Part shown: positions 55,982 to 64,000 of the stretch, in pieces
Position numbering within the stretch: position 1 is the stretch's first letter
Layout: the number at the start of each line of letters is the position of its first letter
Origin: CAVVFX01 sp963747535
Lineage (GTDB): Bacteria > Acidobacteriota > Terriglobia > Bryobacterales > Bryobacteraceae
Direction: 5' to 3'
Assembly (NCBI GenBank): GCA_963747535.1
Contig: CAVVFX010000021.1
Location: 62,001-126,000, forward strand
DNA length: 64,000 nt
Notes under the pieces: generated by a model
Seen by the model: only the letters and a program-made list of their open reading frames with translations
Told to the model about the DNA's origin: nothing
Database searches by the model: none
Made by a program: the position numbers and the translations under genes

Positions 55982-56779
55982 CTACTCCTCGGCGATCACC
56001 GGCTCCGACACCTCGCCCGACATCAGCAAATACATCTCCTTGGCCGCCTTTTGCGAAGCATCCTTCTTGGAATGTCCATCCGCCTGGGCGGTCAAATCCT
56101 TCCCGACCCGGACCTCAATAGTGAATGTCTTGGAATGCTCAGGACCCCGTTCCCGAGCAATGACGTATCGCGGCTGGGACATCTTGCGCGCCCGGACGAG
56201 TTCCTGCAACGCGGTCTTGTAGTCCAGTTGGGATGCGGCGAACCGGCTCTCGATGAGCTCCAGGCCGCCGCTGGTAACGTACTCGAGGATCAGCCGCCGG
56301 GCGGGCTCCAATCCGCCATCCAGATAGACGGCCGCGATCAGGGCTTCCAGCGCATCGGTGATCAGGGTGCGCTTATCGCGCCCTCCGCTCAACTCCTCCC
56401 CACGGCCGAGGCGCAGAAAGCGGCCCAACTCAAGCTTTTGGGCGGCTTCATGCAGATGATTGGCGCTGACCAGGTACGCCTTCAAACGGGACAACTTCCC
56501 TTCACCGTACTGCGGAAAAAGGCGCACCAGCTCTTCGCTGATCACGAACCCCAGAATGGCATCGCCCAGGAACTCGAACTGTTCGTTGCTGAGCTGCGCC
56601 AGGTCTCCAGGGTCAACCGGTACGCGATGCGTCTCGTGAACATGCGAACTGTGGGTGAGAGCGCGCATGAGTAATTCCTGATTGCGGAAGCTGTATGCCA
56701 AGGCTTCCTCGAGCTGCGGGGCAACGCGGGTCGACAGGCTCGTAATTTCGTCGGTATCCGTGGGATGACCTCCGATCAA
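55982..56779 (-). CDS. rnc: Ribonuclease III
   Basis: 265 aa from TTG 56779. A GGAGGT lies just inside the frame, and no in-frame ATG follows it closely, so the start is uncertain. LMRALTHSSHVHE and the signature NEQFEFLGDAILGFVISEEL contain the catalytic Glu and Asp, with ITDALEALIAAVYLDGG as the second acidic cluster. The C-terminal dsRNA-binding domain (DYKTALQELVRARKMSQPRY, TFTIEVRVG, GHSKKDASQKAAKEM) is complete. It cleaves double-stranded RNA in rRNA maturation and mRNA turnover. The N-terminus is about 25 residues longer than in E. coli. Confidence 0.93.
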   Translation of the reverse strand: MIGGHPTDTDEITSLSTRVAPQLEEALAYSFRNQELLMRALTHSSHVHETHRVPVDPGDLAQLSNEQFEFLGDAILGFVISEELVRLFPQYGEGKLSRLKAYLVSANHLHEAAQKLELGRFLRLGRGEELSGGRDKRTLITDALEALIAAVYLDGGLEPARRLILEYVTSGGLELIESRFAASQLDYKTALQELVRARKMSQPRYVIARERGPEHSKTFTIEVRVGKDLTAQADGHSKKDASQKAAKEMYLLMSGEVSEPVIAEE

Positions 56780-56787
56780 AATGGGAC

Positions 56788-57558
56788 TTACTTCTTCGTA
56801 GCGCTCTTGGCGGCGGCCGCAGTCGCGTTGGCCTTTTCTTTGGCGGCGACTTGCTTTACCACCGGCTGCGAGTTCGGATCTGCAATTACTTTATCGAGCG
56901 TCGCGATGGCTTCGTCATACTTCCCGAGGTGCTCTTCGGCGGTAGCGTAACGCACCATGGTTGCCGGATCGGGCGTCCCCGCTCCATCCACCGCGGTCTT
57001 GTATTCGGTCGCCGCGACGTCATACTTCTTGCGCACATCAGCAATCATGCCGAGGGCCTCGTGAGCCTGCGAAATATAATCCTTCTTGAATCCCTCCCAC
57101 TGCGCGTCCGGGAGCTGTGGATTGGGCTTGGGCGCATTGGGAATTACGCCCATGGCGTCATTCGCATACTTGGTTGCCTTGGCGAGTTTCTCTTCCTTAT
57201 CCAAATCGAATTCAGTTGTATGGTTGGCATACTGGCGAGCCAGCAGCAGCATGGCCTGGTAGTTTTGCGGATCGGCTACCAGAGCCTGCTCGCCAAACAC
57301 GATGCTCTTTTCAAACTGGCCCATGCGCATATAGTCATCGGCCTCCAGGAATAATGCCATGGACTTGAACTCGGTATCGGCAAAGGTAGTGAGCAGCGCT
57401 TCGGCAGCCGCTATCTGAGCAGGTCCGGGAGTAGCCGTAAACATGGCATTGATCGCCGCTATTTCTTTGTTGGACTTCGGTTTAGGCTGCTTCTGAAACG
57501 CGGACGCGGCGGAAATGGCAATCGCGCCGCAAACAAACAGGCGAATGAATCGATTCAT
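56788..57558 (-). CDS. Exported TPR-repeat protein
   Basis: 256 aa from ATG 57558, which has GAGGAGCT 7 nt upstream. An in-frame ATG five codons earlier lies across that site and is rejected. Signal peptide (NRFIRLFVCGAIAISAASA). TPR-like helices appear in FLEADDYMRMGQFEKSIVFG, LVADPQNYQAMLLLARQYAN, YKTAVDGAGTPDPATMVRYA and AEEHLGKYDEAIATLDKVI. The C-terminus is Ala/Lys-rich. Periplasmic scaffold of unknown partner. It lies 11 nt after a second TPR-containing gene in the same direction, so they likely form an operon. Confidence 0.75.
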   Translation of the reverse strand: MNRFIRLFVCGAIAISAASAFQKQPKPKSNKEIAAINAMFTATPGPAQIAAAEALLTTFADTEFKSMALFLEADDYMRMGQFEKSIVFGEQALVADPQNYQAMLLLARQYANHTTEFDLDKEEKLAKATKYANDAMGVIPNAPKPNPQLPDAQWEGFKKDYISQAHEALGMIADVRKKYDVAATEYKTAVDGAGTPDPATMVRYATAEEHLGKYDEAIATLDKVIADPNSQPVVKQVAAKEKANATAAAAKSATKK

Positions 57559-57569
57559 TGACAAGCTCC

Positions 57570-59096
57570 TCATGGTTTCGTTAACTGCTTCAATCCTTTC
57601 TCGGCCTCCTCGCGCGCCCTTTTGGAGATCCCAGGGACGTGCAAGGCTTCTTCGAAATTCTTACGCGCCTGACCGCGGTCGGCCGCGATATCAGACAGTT
57701 TCCCCAGGTACACGAGGCTCCAGGCCATGACCTGCGGGTCGGGCGACGATTCAAGAGTCTTCTTGAACAACCGCTCCGACAAATCGGGATCCTTCTGCAG
57801 CGCCGCAATGCGAGCCAATCCATAATACGCCCGGGCGTGCTCCCCTCCCTCACCCGCCAGTTCCAGCGAACGCAAAAACAGCGGCTTCGCTTTATCGTAA
57901 TCCTTGTTGTCGTACAGTTCCTCCGCCTGGCTCAGCATCTTGCCCGCGGGAGTCGTCGGAGCGGGAGCGGAGGTCACCGACGAACGGGCCGAGGCAGGAG
58001 GCTCCTTAGCAAGTTTGCTGGCCGGCGCCCCGGCAAATTTCACGTTCTGCAGCCGCTCCGTCTCCTTTTCCAGGTTGATTGCGTCGATCATTTCAGGGAA
58101 ATAAAGGCGCAGGGCCTGCGGCTGGTTCTCGTAAGTATGGAGTTGTTCAGAGAAGAACGGCGTCAGGACAAAACCCTGTTCGAGAGCCGCCTGGACGGTT
58201 CCCGGAGTCCGGTCGAGTCGCGCCTCGATAGCTTTAATCAGGCTCTCGGTGGCCAGCAGCACAAAGTCGGTCTTATAGATATCGGGGAGCGCCGGCGCTG
58301 AGACCGCGATGTCGAGCAACGATCGCTTCTCCATCAGCTGCAAGCCATACTTGGTTCCGATGGGATCCACGGTGAAGCGCAGGAACGAGTGCCGCACATC
58401 CGCGATCCGAGGCTCCAGCGACGGTGTCACGATTACGTAGTAGGAGTTGCCATAGGCACGCGCCTGAACATAATTGGGCGGCCCCAGGGCGTCCACGTAA
58501 ATCTGAAAATCGCGGTCCATGTTGCCCGACAGAGGCATCCGGAAGTAGGCACTGATCTCGAACGCCATTTTGGAGACCGGGGAGTGATAGGCGTCCATCA
58601 TCAGGTCGAGCGCCGGCTGCGCCCGCCGCCAGAGTTCCCCAATTTCCGCCTGATCGTAAAAATCCGCCAGCATGGCGCGGAAGTCGTCGAGCGCGATGGC
58701 ATCCGGGGGAATGTCCACCTGCCGGCCCTTCCAGTTGAAATCCGGCGGTCCGGAAATCGAAAGGGCCAGCGAGACGTACTGCGAGAAATCCGCGGCATCC
58801 GAATGACGGGGTTTGTGTTGCGCGTAGGACCTCTTCAACTCCGAAAGCACCGGAATCCTTTGAAGTTCGATCCTCTTGCGCAGCTCCAGCCGCATCTTCG
58901 CGATGTTGGGTGAACCCACAGTGGGGTCTGCCTGATACAGGGGCGAGTCGAGGCCGGCATCGAAACCGGCGGCATTGATCGCGGCCAGAACCGTAAACAG
59001 CTGGATATTTGCATCGAGCTGATTGCGATCCGCAGCGCAAAGACCGCCGGCGGTGAGAAAACTTGCGAGAGTGAGGATGACCGTCGTACGATGCAA
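57570..59096 (-). CDS. Exported hypothetical protein with C-terminal TPRs
   Basis: 508 aa from ATG 59096. Signal peptide (HRTTVILTLASFLTAGGLCA). Residues about 25-340 are an acidobacterial domain of unknown function (ANIQLFTVLAAINAAGFDAG, YYVIVTPSLEPRIADVRHSF, IEARLDRTPGTVQAALEQGF). This is followed by a linker and TPR-like units (AEELYDNKDYDKAKPLFLRS, GLARIAALQKDPDLSERLFK, YLGKLSDIAADRGQARKNFE). The start IQLFTVLAAINAAGFDAG resembles proteins annotated as periplasmic peptidase-like, but no catalytic motif was seen. Likely cotranscribed with the smaller TPR gene downstream. Confidence 0.72.
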   Translation of the reverse strand: MHRTTVILTLASFLTAGGLCAADRNQLDANIQLFTVLAAINAAGFDAGLDSPLYQADPTVGSPNIAKMRLELRKRIELQRIPVLSELKRSYAQHKPRHSDAADFSQYVSLALSISGPPDFNWKGRQVDIPPDAIALDDFRAMLADFYDQAEIGELWRRAQPALDLMMDAYHSPVSKMAFEISAYFRMPLSGNMDRDFQIYVDALGPPNYVQARAYGNSYYVIVTPSLEPRIADVRHSFLRFTVDPIGTKYGLQLMEKRSLLDIAVSAPALPDIYKTDFVLLATESLIKAIEARLDRTPGTVQAALEQGFVLTPFFSEQLHTYENQPQALRLYFPEMIDAINLEKETERLQNVKFAGAPASKLAKEPPASARSSVTSAPAPTTPAGKMLSQAEELYDNKDYDKAKPLFLRSLELAGEGGEHARAYYGLARIAALQKDPDLSERLFKKTLESSPDPQVMAWSLVYLGKLSDIAADRGQARKNFEEALHVPGISKRAREEAEKGLKQLTKP

Positions 59097-59279
59097 AGCG
59101 TTTTGGCCTGAGACTTAGTTTATCAAGCGCGGCTACCCGAGACTTCAGAGGTGTCTCAAAAGACCGGGCCGGAGCCGGAAAAGATGTGCACGACGCGGCA
59201 TAATGGGACGAGCGGCGGCTGTGCTAACATCTGGAGGTCTAACCCGTGAGGGACTTCAGGGCTGCGCTGGCGAATCGGT

Positions 59280-59326
59280 CGAAGCCGGTAAGCACCACAA
59301 TGAAGCCGGTAAGCACCATAATAAAG
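59280..59326. repeat. Tandem direct repeat before the hybrid kinase
   Basis: Two adjacent copies of GAAGCCGGTAAGCACCA(C/T)AAT, about 21-23 bp each, lie 30-75 nt upstream of the histidine kinase ATG. They could be a regulator-binding pair or a simple slippage duplication. Confidence 0.6.
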
Positions 59327-59355
59327 ACAGAATGGGAGTCGTTGTTTATTGAGCC

Positions 59356-61665
59356 ATGCCGGAGGCCACTGATTTTTCATCCCGTCTGCTCGATACTTTG
59401 AACGAAGGTTCGGAGACAGCGGATCTGCTACGCCTCATCCTGTCCCAGGTTGGCGAAGGCATTCTGATCATCAATACCGCCCGAGAGGTGGTCTTCATCA
59501 ATGAAGTCGCGGCGCAATTGATAGGTACCAGCGAAATCCCTCCGCCGAGCGTCGAGTGGTCGGCGTTCTACGGGTTCTTTCTGCCGGACACCGTCACGCC
59601 CTATCCGGTAGGCCGGACGCCGCTGATTCAGGCGCTGCGCGGTAAGAGTTTCAACAATGTGCAGTTTTACGTCCGGAATCGCAACGTCAGCGGGCGCTGG
59701 CTCAGTGCGACTACCCGCCCTCTGCGCAACAACCAGGGGGTAATCTGGGGGGCCGTATCGGTTTTTCGCGATATCACCCCCGAGAAGCGAGCCGCCGAAA
59801 CCTTGCGGGAATCCGAACAACGCTTTCGCGTGCTGTTTGAAGACAACAGCGCCGGCATCGTACTTTCGTCGCTCGAAGGGAATCTCATCGACGCCAACGA
59901 AGCTTTCGCGCGCATGATGGGATACTCGCGTATCGAGCTGCAGGGCATGCGTATGCAGCAGTTGTATTTCGACAGCGCTTCCCGTGACCGGGTGGTGCAC
60001 GGCCTGCTTTTGAACGGACAGATCTCCGATTACGAAATCGTCTTTCGCCATTCGAGCGGCCGCGCTGTCGATATTCTGGCGCGCATGCGGCTGCTGGCCC
60101 CGCAGGCAGGACTTGTCGGCGGAAATGTCATTGCCGCCATGGTCGACATCACGGAACGTAAGCGGCAAGAAATCGCTCTCCAGGAGAGCGAGCGGCGTTT
60201 CGAAGCCTTCATGCAGTCTCTGCCCGGCGGCGCCTTTCTTAAGGATTCTTCTTTCCGTTACGTCTACTACAACCAGACCGCGGAATTCTGGAAGATGAGC
60301 GGACACGAACCGGTAATCGGCAAGTCCGACGCCGAGCTGTTTCCGGCTGACCTCGCGAATGTTTTCACGGAGAGCGACCGCACGGTCCTCGAGGAAGGCG
60401 TGCGTGTCGCGTGTGTCCGTACTTTCGAGTTCGGCGGTGGTACCTACACCCTCCTGATCAATAAATTTCCCATCTACGACAGTTCCGGAAAGCCGCACAT
60501 GATCGGTGGTGTCGTGTTCGACATCACCGAGCAGAGGCGGCTCGAGGAGCAACTTCAGATGTCGCAGAAGATGGAGGCGATCGGACGGCTGGCCGGCGGC
60601 GTGGCCCACGACTTCAACAATCTGCTGACCATCATTTCCGGTTACGCGCATATGCTCGAGGCCGGACTCAGCCTGGGGCGCGTCACCAACTCCTTCCCCG
60701 AGTTCGCCAACGAAATCATAAAAGCTTCCGAACGGGCCGCGGCGCTCACCGGACAACTACTGGTATTCAGCCGCAGACAGGTCATCCAGCCCGTGGTTTT
60801 GAATCTCGCTGAAACCGTGCAGGGTCTGAGCAAGATGCTGCGCCGGACGCTGGGCGAGAACATCGAAATCGCCATTCAGGTCCCACGCCTCCCCTGCTAC
60901 GTCAAAGCGGACCCCGGGCAAATGGAGCAACTGATCCTGAACCTCGCGATCAATGCACGCGATGCCATGCCCCACGGCGGACATCTCCGCATCAGTCTCG
61001 CCAAAGCACAGCGTACCAAGGGACGGTTTGCGCAGTTGGAGTTCACCGACTCAGGCAGGGGACTCGACGAAAGCACTCGCGAGCGAATATTCGAGCCATA
61101 CTTCTCGGCTAAGAATCCTGCCAAGTTCGGCGGCCTGGGCCTTTCGACGGTGTATGGAATCGTGAAGCAGAATCAGGGCGAGATCGAAGTCTCGTCACCC
61201 CCCGGAGCCGGTTCCACTTTCCGCATCTTCCTGCCGATCACTACGAGTCCCCCGGCCAGCCGTCAGGAGCGTAAGGCCCACAGTCAGATCGCCAGAGGTT
61301 CCGAAACCGTCCTGCTGGTGGAGGATGAAGCGGGCGTACGGAACCTGGTGAGTGACATGCTCCGGGGTCAGGGTTATCGAGTTTACGAAGCCGAGCACGG
61401 CTCGCACGCCCTGGAAGTATTTTCGAAATACGGCAACGAGATCCACTTACTCCTGACGGATGTCATTATGCCGAAAATGAGCGGCCGTGAACTGGCAGAG
61501 CGGCTCAAAGCGAAATCGCCCGCGTTGAAGGTGGTTTATATGTCGGGCTACACCGACGATATTGTAGCCCGGGAAGGCGTAGTTTTCGATAACACGATTC
61601 TCCTTCACAAGCCCTTCACGCTTGAAGGACTTACTCGCAAGCTTCGCGAAGCGCTGGACGGGTAA
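59356..61665 (+). CDS. PAS-domain hybrid histidine kinase with receiver domain
   Basis: 769 aa from ATG 59356. No TM segment or signal peptide was seen, so it is cytosolic. Three PAS units (IISTAREVVFINEVAAQLIG-like opening at about 35, LFEDNSAGIVLSSLEGNLID at about 155, FMQSLPGGAFLKDSSFRYVY at about 290) precede the HisKA box GRLAGGVAHDFNNLLTIISG with the phosphorylated His. An HATPase domain follows (LNLAINARDAMPHGG, FTDSGRGLDE, FGGLGLSTVYGIVKQNQG). A C-terminal receiver has VLLVEDEAGVRN, phospho-Asp in LLLTDVIMPKMSGREL, and KVVYMSGYTDD. It autophosphorylates and relays to its own or another receiver. Confidence 0.93.
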   Translation: MPEATDFSSRLLDTLNEGSETADLLRLILSQVGEGILIINTAREVVFINEVAAQLIGTSEIPPPSVEWSAFYGFFLPDTVTPYPVGRTPLIQALRGKSFNNVQFYVRNRNVSGRWLSATTRPLRNNQGVIWGAVSVFRDITPEKRAAETLRESEQRFRVLFEDNSAGIVLSSLEGNLIDANEAFARMMGYSRIELQGMRMQQLYFDSASRDRVVHGLLLNGQISDYEIVFRHSSGRAVDILARMRLLAPQAGLVGGNVIAAMVDITERKRQEIALQESERRFEAFMQSLPGGAFLKDSSFRYVYYNQTAEFWKMSGHEPVIGKSDAELFPADLANVFTESDRTVLEEGVRVACVRTFEFGGGTYTLLINKFPIYDSSGKPHMIGGVVFDITEQRRLEEQLQMSQKMEAIGRLAGGVAHDFNNLLTIISGYAHMLEAGLSLGRVTNSFPEFANEIIKASERAAALTGQLLVFSRRQVIQPVVLNLAETVQGLSKMLRRTLGENIEIAIQVPRLPCYVKADPGQMEQLILNLAINARDAMPHGGHLRISLAKAQRTKGRFAQLEFTDSGRGLDESTRERIFEPYFSAKNPAKFGGLGLSTVYGIVKQNQGEIEVSSPPGAGSTFRIFLPITTSPPASRQERKAHSQIARGSETVLLVEDEAGVRNLVSDMLRGQGYRVYEAEHGSHALEVFSKYGNEIHLLLTDVIMPKMSGRELAERLKAKSPALKVVYMSGYTDDIVAREGVVFDNTILLHKPFTLEGLTRKLREALDG

Positions 61666-61670
61666 AGCAG

Positions 61671-61732
61671 TTCGTTATCCGTCGCCCGTTATCCGGCCCA
61701 AACCGGCACGGATAACGGTTAACGGATGACGA
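61671..61732. terminator. Bidirectional terminator-like hairpin between convergent genes
   Basis: CCGTTATCCG (61686-61695) pairs exactly with CGGATAACGG (61709-61718), with a GCC/GGC inner pairing possible in the loop. Flanking GTTATCCGTCG and CGGATGACG extend it to an imperfect stem of about 25 bp. It sits between the 3' ends of the histidine kinase and the beta-helix gene, fitting a shared terminator. No long T-run follows. Confidence 0.6.
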
Positions 61733-63049
61733 CTAAAACGGCACGACGGCCCAAACGGCCGCGAGCACTGATCCAATGATGCCGCTGCAACCGCTAGAGC
61801 CCGGACCTGTGGCGCAAGCCCAATAGTTCAGATTCGCGTCGACCGTGCCGGACCCTATATTATCCACGCCAGTTGGAACCGGCATATTGTTGAGACGCGT
61901 CAGCACATCAGCCGACGGCGTGTTGACGGCGACGCCAATCTGCTCATTACTGATTTTGTTTCCCGAGATGATGGTCCCGGTCATCGGGGCGAGGCTCAGG
62001 ATATTGATGCCGGTCGGACCTGGGGTCGCGGCGTCATCGGTATCCGCGCCGTTGCCGGAGATTGTGTTGCCGACGATCACGTTATCGTTCATGTTTACCG
62101 GCGGCGCCCCAGGGACAGAAGCGTGGTTGTGCATCGCGACGCCGGGCAGGCCGTTCCCGGTAAGAGTATTGCCGACGACCACATTGCCGTAGTTCTGATT
62201 GCCCGGTCCGGGGGCAAAGATGCCGACCCCCGCGCCGGCTCCGGGAACCAGCAACCCGTTGTTCGTGGAAAGGTTACCGTAGATCGTGTTGTGATAGACG
62301 CCTGCCGGAAGCTTTAGACCCGACGAGGGTGCTGGGCTATGTGAAGCCAGGGTAATTCCGCAATCGTAGGCATTGTTGGAGACGGTATTACCCGCGATCA
62401 GGTTGTCGTGAGACGGGCCGTTCTCGTCGCTGATCAGGATTCCGCCGGAGTTGTTCTTGACGACGTTGCTGGCGATGACCGAATGATTCACGGCGATCAG
62501 GTGAATACCTTCGCCGCAATCGAACCCTTCATTCGTCTCGAAGGCGGGCTGGTTCGGGCAGGTACCGGCCGGAGCGTTGAGGCCCCGGTTGTTTCCGCTG
62601 ACCACGTTATTGGTAATTGTGACTTCCGAAGCGTTGCTTATCAGGATTCCCTCGAAATTGGCATTCTGGACCGAGATCCCGGAAATAGTCACGCCGCTGA
62701 CTCCCGTCAAGGGCGCCTTGGCTGAGCCATCAATGAAGATTCCGTTGGACAGTCCAAAGGCGTTGATGATGGTGCCGCTTCCCGCGCCAATCAACGACAA
62801 TGGTTTGTTGATCGTCACGGACTCGCTGTAAATTCCGGCTTGAACGTTTATCACATCACCGGCCGACGCCCCGGCGACGGCCGCGCCAATCGTGATGAAT
62901 GCGCAGCCGCTGGTACCCACGCACCAGGTCGCAGCCGATGCAAACTGGCATCCTGAGATAGCCGCCAATACGCACAACCACTTACTTAATTTGTGTCCTG
63001 CCTCTGAACTACGTTCGCACGACAAGCTTGTCTTTTTCTGCTCAATCAT
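61733..63049 (-). CDS. Secreted right-handed parallel beta-helix protein
   Basis: 438 aa from ATG 63049. An N-terminal signal region (LSKWLCVLAAISGCQFASA) leads into FITIGAAVAGASAGDVINVQ and GIYSESVTINKPLSLIGAG. Long right-handed beta-helix repeats follow: SGISVQNANFEGILISNASE, VVSGNNRGL, VVKNNSGGILISDENG, NLIAGNTVSNN, NTIYGNLSTNNGLLV, NVVVGNTLTGNG and VIVGNTISGNG. This is the NosD/pectate-lyase-like fold. No catalytic residues can be assigned, so it may be a polysaccharide lyase, epimerase or adhesin. Its C-terminus has a Cys pair (ACATGPGSSGCSG). Confidence 0.85.
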   Translation of the reverse strand: MIEQKKTSLSCERSSEAGHKLSKWLCVLAAISGCQFASAATWCVGTSGCAFITIGAAVAGASAGDVINVQAGIYSESVTINKPLSLIGAGSGTIINAFGLSNGIFIDGSAKAPLTGVSGVTISGISVQNANFEGILISNASEVTITNNVVSGNNRGLNAPAGTCPNQPAFETNEGFDCGEGIHLIAVNHSVIASNVVKNNSGGILISDENGPSHDNLIAGNTVSNNAYDCGITLASHSPAPSSGLKLPAGVYHNTIYGNLSTNNGLLVPGAGAGVGIFAPGPGNQNYGNVVVGNTLTGNGLPGVAMHNHASVPGAPPVNMNDNVIVGNTISGNGADTDDAATPGPTGINILSLAPMTGTIISGNKISNEQIGVAVNTPSADVLTRLNNMPVPTGVDNIGSGTVDANLNYWACATGPGSSGCSGIIGSVLAAVWAVVPF

Positions 63050-63292
63050 AAACTGTCTCCGTTTTACTCAAATGTGACTTAGCCAGGGATCGTTCTTATG
63101 ATTCCCGGATCCTAAGGAAATTGGTTCACGTATATACTAACTGTTTTTGAAAGGCGTAAGTCAACTGTCACCGAGAAAGTGTGTTATTCAGTCCGTAGCA
63201 TTCCGCACAGACATACGGGATAGCTGCGATGGAGTCAGCGCCGCCGGCCCACGCCAGTCATTCAATTCATGTATGCTTTCTTGAAGCAACCT

Positions 63293-64000
63293 ATGCCAGC
63301 TAATCAATCCACGTGTTCCCTCAGCCGCCGCGCGCTGCTGACTTCTCTCGCCGGTGCCGCAGTTGTGCCGGCCCTGGCGCAAGCCCCCCGGGACTGGAGC
63401 GGCAAGAATCCTACGCGCTATCCGGATCCCGACATCATCGTCCTGGAGAAGAGCTTCAAGGCGAAAGTAGGCAACACGCCGATCGAGCGACTCTACACCG
63501 GCAACCTGTGGTCCGAAGGTCCGGCGTGGAATGCGGGTGGCCATTACCTCGTCTGGAGCGATATACCCAATGACCGTCAGTTGCGCTACCTCGAAGAGGA
63601 CGGTCATGTCAGCGTGATGCGCAAACCTTCCCACTACAGCAACGGCAACACCTTTGATTATCACGGCCGCCAACTCACCTGCGAGCATGATACTCACCGT
63701 GTCGTGCGTTACGAGCTGAACGGAAGCGTCACGGTGATCGCGGAAAAGTACAACGGTAAATACCTCAATGCACCCAACGATATCGTGGTGCATCCTGACG
63801 GCGGAATCTGGTTCTCCGACCCGGGCTACGGCATCCTGGGCAACTACGAGGGCCACAAGGGCAAGATGGATCTCAAGGAAGCGGTTTACCGGGTCGATCC
63901 CAAGACGGCTAAAATCGAGCTCATTACCGACGACCTTTATAAACCCAACGGGATCTGCTTCTCACCGGACTACAAGAAGGTCTACATCTGCGATACGGGT
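63293..64000 (+). CDS. Exported SMP-30/gluconolactonase-like protein (partial)
   Basis: The frame from ATG 63293 runs off the window end. A start at ATG 63269 would add eight residues. LSRRALLTSLAGAAVVPA is a Tat-type signal. TGNLWSEGPAWNAGGHYLVW gives the metal-binding Glu of the SMP-30 family (SEGP). SDIPNDRQLRYLEEDGHVSV, NGNTFDYHGRQLTCEHDTHR, NAPNDIVVHPDGGIWFSDP (Asn and Asp ligands) and YKPNGICFSPDYKKVYICDT follow. Members hydrolyse sugar lactones. About 236 residues are visible, and the rest lies beyond base 64000. Confidence 0.88.
   Translation, partial: MPANQSTCSLSRRALLTSLAGAAVVPALAQAPRDWSGKNPTRYPDPDIIVLEKSFKAKVGNTPIERLYTGNLWSEGPAWNAGGHYLVWSDIPNDRQLRYLEEDGHVSVMRKPSHYSNGNTFDYHGRQLTCEHDTHRVVRYELNGSVTVIAEKYNGKYLNAPNDIVVHPDGGIWFSDPGYGILGNYEGHKGKMDLKEAVYRVDPKTAKIELITDDLYKPNGICFSPDYKKVYICDTG

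Overview
The window is chromosomal DNA from a GC-rich, Gram-negative soil bacterium, most likely an Acidobacteriota member close to Solibacter/Bryobacter. The evidence is two Oar-like TonB-dependent receptors with carboxypeptidase-regulatory N-termini, an NHL-repeat protein ending in the Ig-like domain expanded in Solibacter (TIGR03437 type), an ECF sigma factor translationally coupled to a TPR Ser/Thr kinase, a PEP-CTERM protein, and many Tat-exported carbohydrate enzymes. The taxonomic call is inference. No rRNA, tRNA or CRISPR array was seen.

Layout: 1-4889 holds a partial TonB receptor divergent from an exported glycoside-hydrolase-like protein. 4926-6444 holds two hypotheticals. 6880-20412 is the most unusual part, a biosynthetic-looking island. 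It has three B12-binding radical SAM enzymes, three SAM methyltransferases, a GTP cyclohydrolase II gene cut off from its likely promoter by an IS, a tightly coupled three-gene operon (flavin-reductase-like protein, 92-aa protein of nine aromatic [F/W]xxGx pentads, nucleotide-sugar-type glycosyltransferase), a GT2 glycosyltransferase, and a radical SAM protein with SPASM-like cysteines paired with a methyltransferase. 20477-27119 holds exported or catabolic genes: beta-propeller, sulfatase interrupted by TAG, SDR lacking the catalytic Lys, D-aminoacylase-like amidohydrolase, enolase-superfamily protein.

27371-32703 is a decay zone. A broken ArsR/SRPBCC/DUF1801 gene set is followed by nested mobile DNA: a MITE-like sequence split by a degenerate ISAzo13-like element, with an IS701-like element inserted at its terminal CTAG and carrying an antisense passenger gene. 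33134-37156 is a complete TonB receptor. 37681-40587 encodes a MacA-like adaptor, a MacB/LolD-like ATPase and a membrane protein, without a permease. 40613-45790 holds a DUF2293 protein and a carAB operon whose reading frames are broken many times, either by sequence error or by decay.

46337-52335 holds a truncated and a full-length Solibacter-type secreted protein, the ECF sigma-kinase pair, and a duplicated scrap of the kinase 3' end. 52424-64000 holds a PEP-CTERM protein, a VapBC pair, a Gfo/Idh/MocA oxidoreductase, a Uma2 nuclease-like protein, RNase III, two TPR proteins, a hybrid histidine kinase, a parallel beta-helix protein and a partial SMP-30-like protein.

A hairpin repeat of about 28 nt recurs at five intergenic sites, and one copy shows compensatory stem changes.
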